Assembly (NCBI GenBank): GCA_016191845.1
Contig: JACPVF010000013.1
Span: 411,908 to 475,907 of the forward strand
Length of the DNA stretch: 64,000 nt
Origin: Chloroflexota bacterium
GTDB taxonomy: Bacteria; Chloroflexota; Anaerolineae; Anaerolineales; Villigracilaceae
Reading direction: 5' to 3'
Notes under the pieces: model-generated
What the model saw: only the letters and a program-made list of their open reading frames with translations
Told to the model about the DNA's origin: nothing
Databases searched by the model: none
Made by a program: the position numbers and the translations under genes
Shown here: in pieces, positions 8,470 to 17,817 of the stretch
Layout: each line of letters opens with the position of its first letter
How positions within the stretch are numbered: position 1 is the stretch's first letter

Positions 8470-9792
8470 ATGACCAAGCGTTTGTTCGCTCTGCTTTCCG
8501 TGCTCGTGGTCGCCAGCCTCGCGCTCGCGGCCTGCGGCACCACCCCCCCTGCCGCCACGGAAGCTCCCGCCACTGAGGCGCCTGCCACGCAGGCTCCCGC
8601 CGCCACGGAACCGCCGGCCGCTGGCCCGGTGGGCACGCTCAAGATCGTCTCCAGCCTGCCCATGACCGGTTCTTCCCTGACCCAGACCCAGACCATCGTC
8701 AACGCCATGCAGTTGCGCCTCGAGCAGGCCAATTACACCGCCTGTGGTGGCAAGTACACCCTCGAGTATGAAGCCTGGGATGATGCCTCTGCTGCGCTCG
8801 GCAAGTGGGATCCCGCCGTCGAGACCGAGAATGCCAACAAGGCTGCCGCCGATCCCGCGATCGTGGCCTACCTCGGCACCTTCAACTCGGGCGCCGCCAA
8901 GCTGTCCATCCCGATCCTGAATCAGGCTGGTCCGCTCACCATGATCTCCCCGGCCAACACCAACCCCGGCCTGACCAAGGCTGACAAGGACCTGCCCGGT
9001 GTGACCGATTCCTACTACCCGACCGGTGTTCGCAACTACTCCCGCGTCGTCGCCGCTGACGATATCCAGGGCAAGGTTGCCGCCAACTTCGTGAAGTCCC
9101 TCGGCGCCACCACCGTTTACATCCTCGATGACAACGAACTGTACGGCAAGGGCGTTGCAGATGTATTCGAAGCCACCGCCAAGGAAATCGGCCTGACCGT
9201 TCTCGGCCACGAGTCCATCGACCCGAAGGCTGCTGACTACAAGGCCCTCATGACCAAGATCTCCACCAGCAACAATGGCGCCGCTCCGGATGCCATCTAC
9301 GTTGGCATGGTCGTTGACAACAACGCCTCCCAGCTGCTCAAGGACAAGGTCGCCATCATGGGCGACAACGAGAAGGTCAAGTACGTCGGCCCCGATGGCA
9401 TCCAGACCCAGGCCTTCATCGACGGCGCTGGCGCTGACGTGGCCGAAGGCGCCTATGCCTCCGTCGCCGGCGTTCCGCTGGACAAGCTGCCCCCCTCTGG
9501 TCTGCAGTTCGTCAAGGACTATGAGGCCAAGTACGGCAAGCTGACCGAACCCTACGCTGTGTACGGCTATGAGACCATGAACGTGGCTCTCAAGGCCATC
9601 GAAGATGTCTGCGCCGCCGGTGGCGATCCCGCCGATCGCGCCGCCGTCAACACTGCGGTCTTCGCCATCAAGAACTTCGACGGCGCTCTCGGCACCTGGT
9701 CGTTTGATGCCAACGGCGACACCAGCCTCACCGACATGACCTTCTACCAGGTCCAGGGCGGTGGGTACGTGTCCGTCGGCACCTTCAAGTAA
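8470..9792 (+). CDS. livJ: branched-chain amino acid ABC transporter, substrate-binding lipoprotein
   Basis: 440-residue periplasmic-binding-fold type I protein. The lipoprotein signal ends in SLALAAC, then an Ala/Pro/Thr-Glu-rich tether, then the ligand-binding lobes starting at GTLKIVSSLPMTGSS. The family pattern (AYLGTFNSGAAKLSIPILNQAGPLTM, YPTGVRNYSRVVAADD) is clear. Strong GGAGGAG upstream. First gene of livJ-H-M-G-F. A terminator-like hairpin after it probably keeps its mRNA in excess over the membrane subunits. The substrate could be branched-chain amino acids or another small ligand of this family. Confidence 0.9.
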   Translation: MTKRLFALLSVLVVASLALAACGTTPPAATEAPATEAPATQAPAATEPPAAGPVGTLKIVSSLPMTGSSLTQTQTIVNAMQLRLEQANYTACGGKYTLEYEAWDDASAALGKWDPAVETENANKAAADPAIVAYLGTFNSGAAKLSIPILNQAGPLTMISPANTNPGLTKADKDLPGVTDSYYPTGVRNYSRVVAADDIQGKVAANFVKSLGATTVYILDDNELYGKGVADVFEATAKEIGLTVLGHESIDPKAADYKALMTKISTSNNGAAPDAIYVGMVVDNNASQLLKDKVAIMGDNEKVKYVGPDGIQTQAFIDGAGADVAEGAYASVAGVPLDKLPPSGLQFVKDYEAKYGKLTEPYAVYGYETMNVALKAIEDVCAAGGDPADRAAVNTAVFAIKNFDGALGTWSFDANGDTSLTDMTFYQVQGGGYVSVGTFK

Positions 9793-9810
9793 TCCAGCAC
9801 TCAGTTCAAC

Positions 9811-9845
9811 TGGGGGCGGCATTGATTGCCGCCCCCACATTTTTG
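9811..9845 (+). terminator. partial terminator / stem-loop between binding protein and permease
   Basis: TGGGGGCGGCA (9811-9821) and TGCCGCCCCCA (9827-9837) form an 11-bp stem followed by CATTTTTG. Its location inside the operon suggests read-through attenuation. Confidence 0.8.
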
Positions 9846-9866
9846 TCCTGACAGCCAAGGAGCACC

Positions 9867-10982
9867 ATGGAAACCACTAAAAAGAAATTCAACTGGCGAG
9901 GGCTTGGCGTTTCATTATTGGTCCTGTACATCGTATTTTTGATTGGCCCAATCGCCAGTCTGGACGTACCGTCCATCGTAACAGCAATCAAAGCTAATCC
10001 TATTCAATTGATCCAGTTCCTGATCATTGGCATCTCCAATGGCGCGATCATCGCCATCATTGCGCTCGGCTACACCATGGTGTATGGCATCATCGAATTG
10101 ATCAATTTCGCCCATGGTGATGTGTACATGATCGGCGTGTTCACATCCCTTACCGTCCTTTCTGTGACAGGAACGCTCGACAGCAAGGATCCGGTCAAGA
10201 TTGCTCTTGGGTTAATCCTGGCACTGGTCGTTGCTGTTGTGGTCGGCGCTGTGCTCAATGCATCCATTGAGCGTCTTGCCTATCGCCGTCTGCGCAACGC
10301 ACCGCGCCTGGCCCCATTGATCTCGGCCATCGGCATGTCCTTCATCATTGAAAACCTGGGTCTGATGTGGGCCGCCCAGGCCTGGCTGGTGCCTTCCTTC
10401 GGAACCACTGGCGGCGCCTCCCAAAAAGTATTCCCGGACATGCTCTCAGTCATGTTCAACAGCCTTGGACAGGACGTGAATCTCCTAGCTTCCTCCGGGC
10501 TGCCTTTGCGCTTCACCATCAAGGATTTGCTCGTCATTATTCTTGCCGTCAGTTTGATGATCGGCCTTTATCTGTTTGTGCAGCGGACCACCTTGGGTAA
10601 GGCCATGCGCGCCACAGCCCAAAACCGTGACGCCGCCAAGATGCTCGGCATCGACATTGACTGGGTCATCACCGCCACCTTCCTGATCGGTGGAGGTCTG
10701 GCTGGGGCCGCCGGTCTGATGGCCGGGTTGTATAACAACACAGCCTGGTGGTTCATGGGTTTCCGCGCGGGCTTGCAATCCTTCACGGCAGCAGTATTGG
10801 GCGGCATCGGCAACATCACCGGTGCCATGCTTGGCGGTTTCCTGATCGGCCTGCTGGCTTCCTTTAGCGACGGCTATCTGAGTACCCGCTGGACGAATGC
10901 ATGGGTCTTCACCGTGCTTGTCCTGATCCTTCTCTTCCGCCCCACCGGCCTGCTCGGCGAGCAAACCGGCCAGAAGGCCTAG
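9867..10982 (+). CDS. livH: branched-chain amino acid ABC transporter permease LivH
   Basis: 371-residue inner-membrane permease with about 8 or more hydrophobic segments. The family signature GYTMVYGIIELINFAHGDVYMIG is near residues 68-90, and the EAA-like loop RATAQNRDAAKMLGIDIDWV is at about 250. It pairs with LivM to form the channel. AAGGAG precedes the ATG. Its stop codon overlaps the Shine-Dalgarno of livM. Confidence 0.94.
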   Translation: METTKKKFNWRGLGVSLLVLYIVFLIGPIASLDVPSIVTAIKANPIQLIQFLIIGISNGAIIAIIALGYTMVYGIIELINFAHGDVYMIGVFTSLTVLSVTGTLDSKDPVKIALGLILALVVAVVVGAVLNASIERLAYRRLRNAPRLAPLISAIGMSFIIENLGLMWAAQAWLVPSFGTTGGASQKVFPDMLSVMFNSLGQDVNLLASSGLPLRFTIKDLLVIILAVSLMIGLYLFVQRTTLGKAMRATAQNRDAAKMLGIDIDWVITATFLIGGGLAGAAGLMAGLYNNTAWWFMGFRAGLQSFTAAVLGGIGNITGAMLGGFLIGLLASFSDGYLSTRWTNAWVFTVLVLILLFRPTGLLGEQTGQKA

Positions 10983-10993
10983 GAGGTGATTTC

Positions 10994-12760
10994 ATGAAAT
11001 ACATTCGTTCCGGCATCACCTTCGGACTGATCGGCGGCGCGCTGACCCTGCTTTTCGGCGGCTGGTCTGTGGCTGTCATCGGCAGCCTGATGGGCATCGG
11101 TCTCGGCCTTGCGCTCGGTGGAAGTTTCGAACGCAAGGATCCGCTCAAAATTGCAGCGACCGTCCTCCCGAGCGCGCTTGTGGCGGCTGTTATTCTGGTT
11201 GCTTTGAGCTTCTACCAAAACAGTGTCGTCCAGGAGGCGATCGGCAAACGTCCCTTTGCCGCCAACCTGGCGCTCAACGCCAACCTGATCGGGTTCTTTG
11301 GCTCGGTCCTTTTTGCAGCTTTTGTGGCTGCCATCCACGGCCTGCCCCAAAATCAGGAGCGCGCCATCAAGATCGCGTTATTGGCAACGCTCGTGGTTCT
11401 CTTCCCCTTCATCGATAAACTCACCGCCCTGCGTTGGACCGCCCAGATCATCTTCGCGTTGATCTTCGTGATCCTCGGCCTGGGCTTGAACATCGTGGTC
11501 GGTTACGCCGGTCTGCTCGACCTTGGATACGCGGCCTTCTTCGCCATCGGCGCGTATACGACAGGCATCCTGTCTTCACCGCAGCATGGCATCTTCCTGA
11601 ACTTCTGGCTGGTGATCTGGATCGCTGCTGCCATGGCCGCCGTCTGGGGCCTGATGCTTGGTGCGCCGACTCTACCATTGCGCGGTGACTACCTGGCCAT
11701 TGTGACGCTTGGGTTCGGCGAGATCGTCCCGGTGCTCTTCAAGAACCTGACGGACGTGACCATTAAAGAACCGCTCACCTGCTGGATCCTGCCCGGCCTC
11801 ATGAATTTGTTCGGGGCGCAGACCACCATGTCTTGCATCACCCTGGTGGAGCATGAAGACCTGACGGCTGGCGACAAGGGCATCAGCCCAATCGGTCGCC
11901 CGTCATTGCCCATCATTTCGCCTAATGAAGCGGTGGGGCTCGCCCTTGTTGTCAAGGTGGTCGTTTTGGTGCTGATTGTCGGCCTGATTGGCTACTACCT
12001 CTTCCGCGCCATCAGCAGCAAACAATACAAGCGGGTGGCTGGACTGGCCGCAGGTCTCCTGGCCGCCATCGTCTTCTTCATCCCGCTGCCGCACCCCGAA
12101 AAGGGATTCATGGCGACTTTCATGGCAGTAATCCAGCCTGGTGAGTTCAAATCCAATGATCCCACCACCTGGTACTTCCTGATCATCGCGATCATTCTGC
12201 TCTCGATCTTCGTGATCCAGCGTCTGCGTGACAGCCGCCTAGGCCGTGCGTGGATGGCGATCCGCGAGGACGAACTGGCCGCTGCACAGATGGGCATCGA
12301 TCCGGTCCGAACCAAACTGGCCGCCTTCGCAATGGGTGCCACCTTCTCGGGTTTTGCAGGCGCGTTCTACGCCGCCTACATTGCAGGCATCTTCCCGAGC
12401 GTCTTCGATTTCAGTACCTCGATCATCATCCTGTGCGTGGTCATTTTGGGCGGCATCGGCAATATCAACGGCGTGATCGTGGGCGGCCTCGCCATCATGA
12501 CCGCCGACCGCCTCTTCCTGCCCGCCCTCAAGGATTTCCTCTCCTCCTTGCTGACCCACACCATCCTGCCCTCGATCAGCGATCCCGTGGTGCAGTTGGC
12601 CGTCAAGGACAACGCCAACCCGATCCTGTACCGCTTCCTGCTCTTCGGCTTGACCCTGGTCATCATGATGGCAGTCCGGCCTGAAGGCCTGATCCCCAAC
12701 GCCCAGGTCCGCGCCGAGATGCACGGCGAGGAAGCAACGGCCGAAAAGGCCAAGGCATAG
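10994..12760 (+). CDS. livM: branched-chain amino acid ABC transporter permease LivM (extended)
   Basis: 588 residues, clearly longer than a typical LivM (about 300-420). An N-terminal block of four or so hydrophobic helices (residues 1-130) precedes the core VVGYAGLLDLGYAAFFAIGAYTTGIL. The EAA-like region is RAWMAIREDELAAAQMGIDPVRTK. The core is interrupted by an insert (about 270-390) that contains a soluble cysteine-bearing stretch and two extra hydrophobic segments. The ATG at 10994 has AGGAGG 8 nt upstream. The frame is open before it, inside livH. The extra helices may be lineage-specific. Confidence 0.9.
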   Translation: MKYIRSGITFGLIGGALTLLFGGWSVAVIGSLMGIGLGLALGGSFERKDPLKIAATVLPSALVAAVILVALSFYQNSVVQEAIGKRPFAANLALNANLIGFFGSVLFAAFVAAIHGLPQNQERAIKIALLATLVVLFPFIDKLTALRWTAQIIFALIFVILGLGLNIVVGYAGLLDLGYAAFFAIGAYTTGILSSPQHGIFLNFWLVIWIAAAMAAVWGLMLGAPTLPLRGDYLAIVTLGFGEIVPVLFKNLTDVTIKEPLTCWILPGLMNLFGAQTTMSCITLVEHEDLTAGDKGISPIGRPSLPIISPNEAVGLALVVKVVVLVLIVGLIGYYLFRAISSKQYKRVAGLAAGLLAAIVFFIPLPHPEKGFMATFMAVIQPGEFKSNDPTTWYFLIIAIILLSIFVIQRLRDSRLGRAWMAIREDELAAAQMGIDPVRTKLAAFAMGATFSGFAGAFYAAYIAGIFPSVFDFSTSIIILCVVILGGIGNINGVIVGGLAIMTADRLFLPALKDFLSSLLTHTILPSISDPVVQLAVKDNANPILYRFLLFGLTLVIMMAVRPEGLIPNAQVRAEMHGEEATAEKAKA

Positions 12761-12769
12761 GAGGCTGAT

Positions 12770-13549
12770 ATGTCCACATTCTTCGATGCAAAAGCCATCA
12801 CTATGGTCTTTGGCGGCCTGACCGCCGTCAACAAGGTTGATTTCCAAATGGAAAAGGGCATGATCGCCTCGGTGATCGGCCCGAATGGCGCAGGCAAGAC
12901 CACGTTTTTCAATACCATCACCCGTGTCTACAACCCCACCAGCGGCGAGATGACCTTCAACGGCCACAACCTGACCGGGTTGAAGCCCTTCCAGGTGACC
13001 GCCCTGGGCATCGCCCGCACTTTCCAAAATATCCGCCTTTTCGCGAACATGTCTGCCATCGAAAACGTGCTGGTTGGCGAGCATTGCCGCCTGACCTCCA
13101 ACCTGGTCGGACAAATCCTGCGGACGCCCGCCACCATGAAAGAGGAGGCCGAGGCCCGCGCCCGCGCCCTCGACATGCTGGAATATGTCGGTTTGAAACG
13201 CAGCGACGCCAACGTCACCGCCAAGAACCTGCCTTATGGCCTCCAGCGCCGCCTTGAGATTGCCCGTGCACTGGCCTCCAAGCCCCAGCTGCTCCTGCTC
13301 GACGAGCCGACTGCAGGCATGAACCCCAACGAGACCATCGACCTGACCAATTTCATCCAGCGCCTGCGCAACGAGTTGGGTCTGACCATCCTGCTGATCG
13401 AGCATCACATGCGCGTGGTCATGGTCATCTCCGACCGCGTCTCCGTGCTGGATTACGGCGAGAAGATCGCCGAAGGCTCCCCTGCTGAGGTCCAGAAGAA
13501 CGAACGTGTGATCGAAGCGTACCTCGGCAAGGGTACCGCCACCAAATAA
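12770..13549 (+). CDS. livG: branched-chain amino acid ABC transporter ATPase LivG
   Basis: 259 residues. Walker A GPNGAGKTT near 44-52; LivG-type ITRVYNPTSGEMTFNGHNLTGLKP; ARTFQNIRLF Q-loop region; signature KNLPYGLQRRLEIARAL (a LivG-type variant of LSGGQ); Walker B LLLLDEPTAGMNPNE; switch His in LLIEHHM. 9 nt from livM, with GAGG upstream. Nucleotide-binding subunit that pairs with LivF. Confidence 0.95.
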   Translation: MSTFFDAKAITMVFGGLTAVNKVDFQMEKGMIASVIGPNGAGKTTFFNTITRVYNPTSGEMTFNGHNLTGLKPFQVTALGIARTFQNIRLFANMSAIENVLVGEHCRLTSNLVGQILRTPATMKEEAEARARALDMLEYVGLKRSDANVTAKNLPYGLQRRLEIARALASKPQLLLLDEPTAGMNPNETIDLTNFIQRLRNELGLTILLIEHHMRVVMVISDRVSVLDYGEKIAEGSPAEVQKNERVIEAYLGKGTATK

Positions 13550-13564
13550 GAGGCGAGGATTCCA

Positions 13565-14272
13565 ATGCTTGAACTAAAAGATGTCCACACCTACTACGGC
13601 AACATCCACGCCTTGAAAGGCATCTCACTGACCGTCAACGACGGCGAGATCGTCACCCTGATCGGCTCGAATGGCGCAGGCAAGAGCACCACGCTGCGCA
13701 CCATCCAGGGACTCAACAAGCCCCGCTCGGGCTCTGTCGTCCTCGACGGCGTGGAACTGCACAAACTGCCTGCCCACCAGATCGCTGTGATGGGCGTGGC
13801 GCAAAGCCCCGAAGGTCGCATGATCTTTCCGCGCATGACCGTGCTTGAGAATCTGGAGATGGGCGCCTATGTCCGCAAGGACCGTTCGACCTTCAACGAC
13901 GACCTCGAGCACGTCTTCAAGCTCTTCCCACGCCTGAAGGAACGCATCAACCAGAAGGGCGGGACACTCTCGGGCGGCGAACAGCAAATGCTCGCCATGG
14001 GCCGCGCCCTGATGGCCAAGCCCAAGATCCTTCTGCTGGACGAACCCTCCATGGGCCTCGCGCCCCTGCTGGTGGAGTTGATCTTCGACATCATCCAGGA
14101 GATCAACAAGGAAGGCACCACCGTCCTGCTGGTGGAACAGAACGCGCTCATGGCACTGTCCATCGCCCATCGCGGATACGTCCTCCAGACAGGCGAGATC
14201 ATCCTGAGCGATGATGCACAAAGCCTGAAGAACAACGAGATGGTGAAGAAATCCTACCTCGGCGTGGAATAG
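13565..14272 (+). CDS. livF: branched-chain amino acid ABC transporter ATPase LivF
   Basis: 235 residues. Walker A GSNGAGKST, LivF-specific GVAQSPEGRMIFPRMTVLENLEMGA, signature TLSGGEQQMLAMGRALM, Walker B ILLLDEPSMGLAPLLV and switch His replaced by Gln in LVEQNALMAL, as is normal for LivF. Last gene of the operon, followed by a strong terminator. Confidence 0.95.
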   Translation: MLELKDVHTYYGNIHALKGISLTVNDGEIVTLIGSNGAGKSTTLRTIQGLNKPRSGSVVLDGVELHKLPAHQIAVMGVAQSPEGRMIFPRMTVLENLEMGAYVRKDRSTFNDDLEHVFKLFPRLKERINQKGGTLSGGEQQMLAMGRALMAKPKILLLDEPSMGLAPLLVELIFDIIQEINKEGTTVLLVEQNALMALSIAHRGYVLQTGEIILSDDAQSLKNNEMVKKSYLGVE

Positions 14273-14294
14273 ACAACACGGCCCAATCTGACAC

Positions 14295-14338
14295 AAAGAA
14301 ACCCGTTTTCGCGCAATGAGCGGAAAACGGGTTTCTTT
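14295..14338 (+). terminator. intrinsic terminator of the liv operon
   Basis: AAAGAAACCCGTTTTC (14295-14310) pairs with GAAAACGGGTTTCTTT (14323-14338). It is a 16-bp perfect stem, with T-rich tails in both directions. Confidence 0.92.
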
Positions 14339-14447
14339 ACAAAATTATTGGGAAAAAGCAATTATTCCGCCCCAGACCACAGGTTACAATGGCGCAAATG
14401 ACCCTGGATTCGCGTGTACAATCTAGGATGAACCCATGGAGGCATGT

Positions 14448-15635
14448 GTGAAGAAACTGCTCCCGCGCTTATTGAGCCTGGCCGTTATTGTCAGCCTGTC
14501 GGTCTCGGCTTGCATTGCCAAACCCACCACTTGCAGCGATCCGCTTGGATGTGTGACCGTTAATAACAAGGAATCCATCAAGATCGCCGTTCTGCTTACC
14601 TTGAGCGGACCCGACAAGCCATACGGCGAAGACGCCCTGCGTGGCGTGGAAATGGCCATTGCCGACAAAAAAGAACTTGCTGGACATCCCATTGAGTTGA
14701 TCCAGGTGGACGATCACTGCTCAGCCGAAGGCGGCGAAGCGGGTGCGCAACAGATTGCTGCGGACCCGACCATCGTCGGCGTGATCGGCGCCACTTGTTC
14801 GAGCGCTTCCGTCCCTGCCGCAAAGATCCTCAGCGCGGCCAATATGGTGATGATCTCCCCTTCGAGCACCGCCCCTTCATTGACCCTGGCGGGGCAACAT
14901 TCCACAGGATTCTTCCGCACCATTTACAACGACCGCGCCCAGGGCAAGTCGGTGGCGGAATTCGTGTTCAAGGTGCTGGGCCTGCGTACCATGAGCACCC
15001 TGCACGATGGCACTCCCTACTCCATGGAGCTGCAAGCTGCCGCATGTGAGAATTTCGAGAAGCTCGGCGGCACCTGTCTTGGCCGCATCCAACTCGGCGG
15101 CGGCGCGGATGTAGACCATAAAATCCTATGGCTTTCGAAGCTTCATACTGACGCAGTTTATTTCCCTGTGTACACTGAGGATGGCATTGCCGTGCTGAAT
15201 GCCATCAAGAAGCAGGGTATCACCAGCGCCTTGATCAGCTCGGAAAGCCTGCTCAGTACAGACTTCCTTCAACAAACAGGAGACCTCTCGCGCGGCATGT
15301 ACCTTTCGGGACCCGCCCCTGTAGCCGAGTCTGCCAGCTTCTCTGAAAAATACCGCGCGGCCTACGGCGAGGATCCCATAGCCACCTACCACCTGCAAGC
15401 TTATGATGCCGCCCTGATGCTCTTCACCGCCATCGAGCAGGCGTCCACCCCAGCCTCCAGCACAGACAATACCATTTATATCCAGCGCCAGGCCTTGCGG
15501 GATAGCATTCTGCGCGTGCGTGGCGTGCTGGGTCTGAGCGGTACCCTTACCTGTTCCGAGCTCGGTGACTGCGCTGAACCGCGCATCACGATCTTCCAGG
15601 TGCAGGACAACGCATTCACACCCATCTACCCCTAG
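14448..15635 (+). CDS. second branched-chain-type ABC substrate-binding lipoprotein
   Basis: 395 residues. A short basic start (VKKLLPRLL), hydrophobic core and lipobox SLSVSAC are followed by a type I periplasmic-binding fold (IKIAVLLTLSGPDKPYGEDALRGVEMAIADKK; GVIGATCSSASVPAAKIL; HLQAYDAALMLF). I chose GTG 14448 because GGAGG sits 5 nt before it. An ATG at 14436 in the same frame would place that GGAGG inside the gene. It has its own promoter region (TACAAT at 14417-14422) after the liv terminator, so it may feed the same LivHMGF channel with a different ligand. It is followed 6 nt later by the CinA-like gene. Confidence 0.88.
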   Translation: MKKLLPRLLSLAVIVSLSVSACIAKPTTCSDPLGCVTVNNKESIKIAVLLTLSGPDKPYGEDALRGVEMAIADKKELAGHPIELIQVDDHCSAEGGEAGAQQIAADPTIVGVIGATCSSASVPAAKILSAANMVMISPSSTAPSLTLAGQHSTGFFRTIYNDRAQGKSVAEFVFKVLGLRTMSTLHDGTPYSMELQAAACENFEKLGGTCLGRIQLGGGADVDHKILWLSKLHTDAVYFPVYTEDGIAVLNAIKKQGITSALISSESLLSTDFLQQTGDLSRGMYLSGPAPVAESASFSEKYRAAYGEDPIATYHLQAYDAALMLFTAIEQASTPASSTDNTIYIQRQALRDSILRVRGVLGLSGTLTCSELGDCAEPRITIFQVQDNAFTPIYP

Positions 15636-15641
15636 GAGACC

Positions 15642-16769
15642 ATGACCTCCGCAGAGATCATCACCATCGGCACCGAGATCCTGCTCGGCGAGATCGTAGA
15701 TACCAACACCCGCTATCTGGCCCGCAACCTGCGTGGCCTGGGTGTGGACCTGTACCGCACCATCACCATCGGTGACAACGTCGAGCGAATCGCCTCCGCC
15801 ATCCGCGAGTCGATGGAGCGCGCCGAAATTGTCATCACCACGGGCGGGCTGGGCCCCACCGTGGACGATCCCACCCGCGAAGCCGTGGCCCGCGCCGTCG
15901 GCACCGAGGTGGAATTCCGCGAGGAGCTCTGGCAGCAGGTGGTGGCCACCATCAGTCGTTATGGCCGCATCCCCTCCGAGAATCAGAAGCGGCAGGCCTA
16001 TGTCCCGCAGAATGCCATTGCGATTCCCAACCCCGTCGGCACCGCGCCCGCCTTTATCGTGGAGACCGAGCGCAACGCCGTCATCTCTCTGCCAGGCGTT
16101 CCGAAAGAGATGGAACACCTGCTGCACGAGTCGGTCATCCCCTACCTGCAAAAACGCTTCGACCTGCGCCACGTCATCAAGGTGCGCGTCCTGCACACCT
16201 CGGGTCTGGGCGAAGGCATGGTCGATGAAAAGATCGGCGACCTGGAGATGCTCTCCAACCCCACCGTCGGGTTGGCCGCCCACAATGGCGTGGTCGATAT
16301 CCGCATCGCGGCCAAATCAGAGACCGAAGTCGGGGCGGACCGCATGATCGCCGAGGTCGAACAGGACCTGCGTGCGCGCTTGAAGGAAATTATCTTTGGC
16401 GCGGACGATGACACGCTGGAAGGCGTCACGCTTGCCGCCGCTGACCGCCGTGGCTGGAACGTGGTTTCCCTCGAACGCGGGCTACCTGACTCGATGAGCC
16501 GCCGCCTGCCCAACCTCACCAGACTGGACCTCCAGCCTGGTTCCCTGATGGACGAATTACGCGCCATCCTCGGGCACAATCCCGACAAGAATACCGCCCT
16601 GGGCATCGCCTGTTTCGTGGACGATATGGCCGCCGAGTTGGGCATCATTACCCCGCGCGGCGAGAAATCCATGCGCATCACCTACGGCGGACATCCACGC
16701 AACCTTCCCCGTTGGGCTTTCAACAATGCCCTGAACATCCTGCGGCTCGAGGCGCAATCCACAGACTAA
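15642..16769 (+). CDS. CinA-like protein with degenerate C-terminal (PncC-like) domain
   Basis: 375 residues. The N-terminal molybdopterin-binding-like domain is intact: AEIITIGTEILLGEIVDTNTRYLA, ITTGGLGPTVDDPTREAVA, PNPVGTAPAF and SLPGVPKEMEHLL. A KH-like middle domain follows to about 250. The C-terminal part would be the nicotinamide-nucleotide amidase (PncC) domain in full CinA. Here the ESCTGG catalytic segment is replaced by SLERGLPDSMSR, and only the closing helix (GGHPRNLPRWAFNNALNILR) is recognisable. The remaining activity is probably ADP-ribose/CoA pyrophosphatase-like or none. AGGAG at the preceding stop codon suggests coupling. Confidence 0.85.
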   Translation: MTSAEIITIGTEILLGEIVDTNTRYLARNLRGLGVDLYRTITIGDNVERIASAIRESMERAEIVITTGGLGPTVDDPTREAVARAVGTEVEFREELWQQVVATISRYGRIPSENQKRQAYVPQNAIAIPNPVGTAPAFIVETERNAVISLPGVPKEMEHLLHESVIPYLQKRFDLRHVIKVRVLHTSGLGEGMVDEKIGDLEMLSNPTVGLAAHNGVVDIRIAAKSETEVGADRMIAEVEQDLRARLKEIIFGADDDTLEGVTLAAADRRGWNVVSLERGLPDSMSRRLPNLTRLDLQPGSLMDELRAILGHNPDKNTALGIACFVDDMAAELGIITPRGEKSMRITYGGHPRNLPRWAFNNALNILRLEAQSTD

Positions 16770-16773
16770 GCCC

Positions 16774-17745
16774 ATGCGTCCGCGCCGCAGACAGACCTCC
16801 ACCACCCTTGTCCTCGCGATCTGGGGCATTAACGCGTTCGCAGTCCTGATCATTCTGTTGGTTGTCATGGTTTATTGGGCCAGGCAGTCGGCACAGGCCG
16901 CCTCCCAGCAGACGCCGACCGTCACCCTCCAGCCGAGCCTCACCCCGTACCCCACGCGCTACGACCTTCCCACCGTCACGCGCAACCCGCTTTCCACCGA
17001 GATCGTCGTTCAGACACCCACACCCTTCGTGTTCAGCAACACCAGCAGGGCGTTGCCCATCGGCATGTCGGTCTCAGGGCGGCCCATCGAAGTGTATACC
17101 TTTGGGACAGGCGCTCGACAGGTGATGATCGTGGCAGGCATCCACGGCGGCTACGAGTGGAACACCATCGCGCTGGCCGACCAGATGATCCTGTATCTGA
17201 CCGACCATCCCGAGGTCGTTCCCAGCGACGTGACCCTCTACATCCTGCGGAATCTCAACCCCGATGGCGACGCCCGCGATCACGGCATCGATGGCCGCGT
17301 CAACGACCACGGCGTGGACCTCAATCGAAACTTCCCCATCAATTGGTCCGCCACCTGGGATCGCTCAGGCTGTTTTGACCAGGCGCCCACCACCAGCGGG
17401 ATCGGGCCTGGGTCCGAACCTGAGACGGTGGCGGTGATGAATTTCCTCATCTATCGCAAGATCGAAGCGCTCATCAGTTATCACAGCGCCGCGCTGGGCA
17501 TCTTCCCTGGCGGCAGCCCATGGGACAAGGAATCCACCCGCCTGGCCCAACAGATCGCGGACGTAAGCGACTATCCTTTCCCGCCCATCGAGACAGGCTG
17601 CGTGTACACAGGTACGCTGGCCGATTATGCCGTCTCGCGCGGCGCCGCCGCCGTGGACATGGAGTTGAGCGACCACCTGCACACCGAGTTCAGCGCCAAT
17701 TTGCGGGTGCTGAAAGTGTTGCTGAATTTCAGCAAACAGGAATAA
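16774..17745 (+). CDS. membrane-anchored M14 (zinc carboxypeptidase-like) protein
   Basis: 323 residues. An N-terminal membrane helix (LVLAIWGINAFAVLIILLVVMVYWA) is followed by a Pro/Thr-rich linker and an M14-type domain. Zinc ligands: HGGYEWNT (HxxE) and a later His in LISYHSAALG. NLNPDGD and GVDLNRNFP are typical, and the likely general base is the Glu of AVDMELSDH. It begins 4 nt after the cinA stop with no clear Shine-Dalgarno, so it is likely translationally coupled. Probably an extracytoplasmic peptidase or amidase acting on cell-wall peptides. The substrate is unknown. Confidence 0.85.
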   Translation: MRPRRRQTSTTLVLAIWGINAFAVLIILLVVMVYWARQSAQAASQQTPTVTLQPSLTPYPTRYDLPTVTRNPLSTEIVVQTPTPFVFSNTSRALPIGMSVSGRPIEVYTFGTGARQVMIVAGIHGGYEWNTIALADQMILYLTDHPEVVPSDVTLYILRNLNPDGDARDHGIDGRVNDHGVDLNRNFPINWSATWDRSGCFDQAPTTSGIGPGSEPETVAVMNFLIYRKIEALISYHSAALGIFPGGSPWDKESTRLAQQIADVSDYPFPPIETGCVYTGTLADYAVSRGAAAVDMELSDHLHTEFSANLRVLKVLLNFSKQE

Positions 17746-17817
17746 AATCCGAACACTTTACCTTTCCCCTGCCAACAAGGCGCGCTGCGCCTGATGATAT
17801 CCGTAAAAGGAGCATGA

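Noticed and set aside
8257..9858. 533-codon open frame on the minus strand opposite livJ
   Set aside because: Shadow of a high-GC gene: the plus-strand frame is a clear binding lipoprotein, and the antisense product is a low-complexity Gly/Val/His-rich sequence without a ribosome site.
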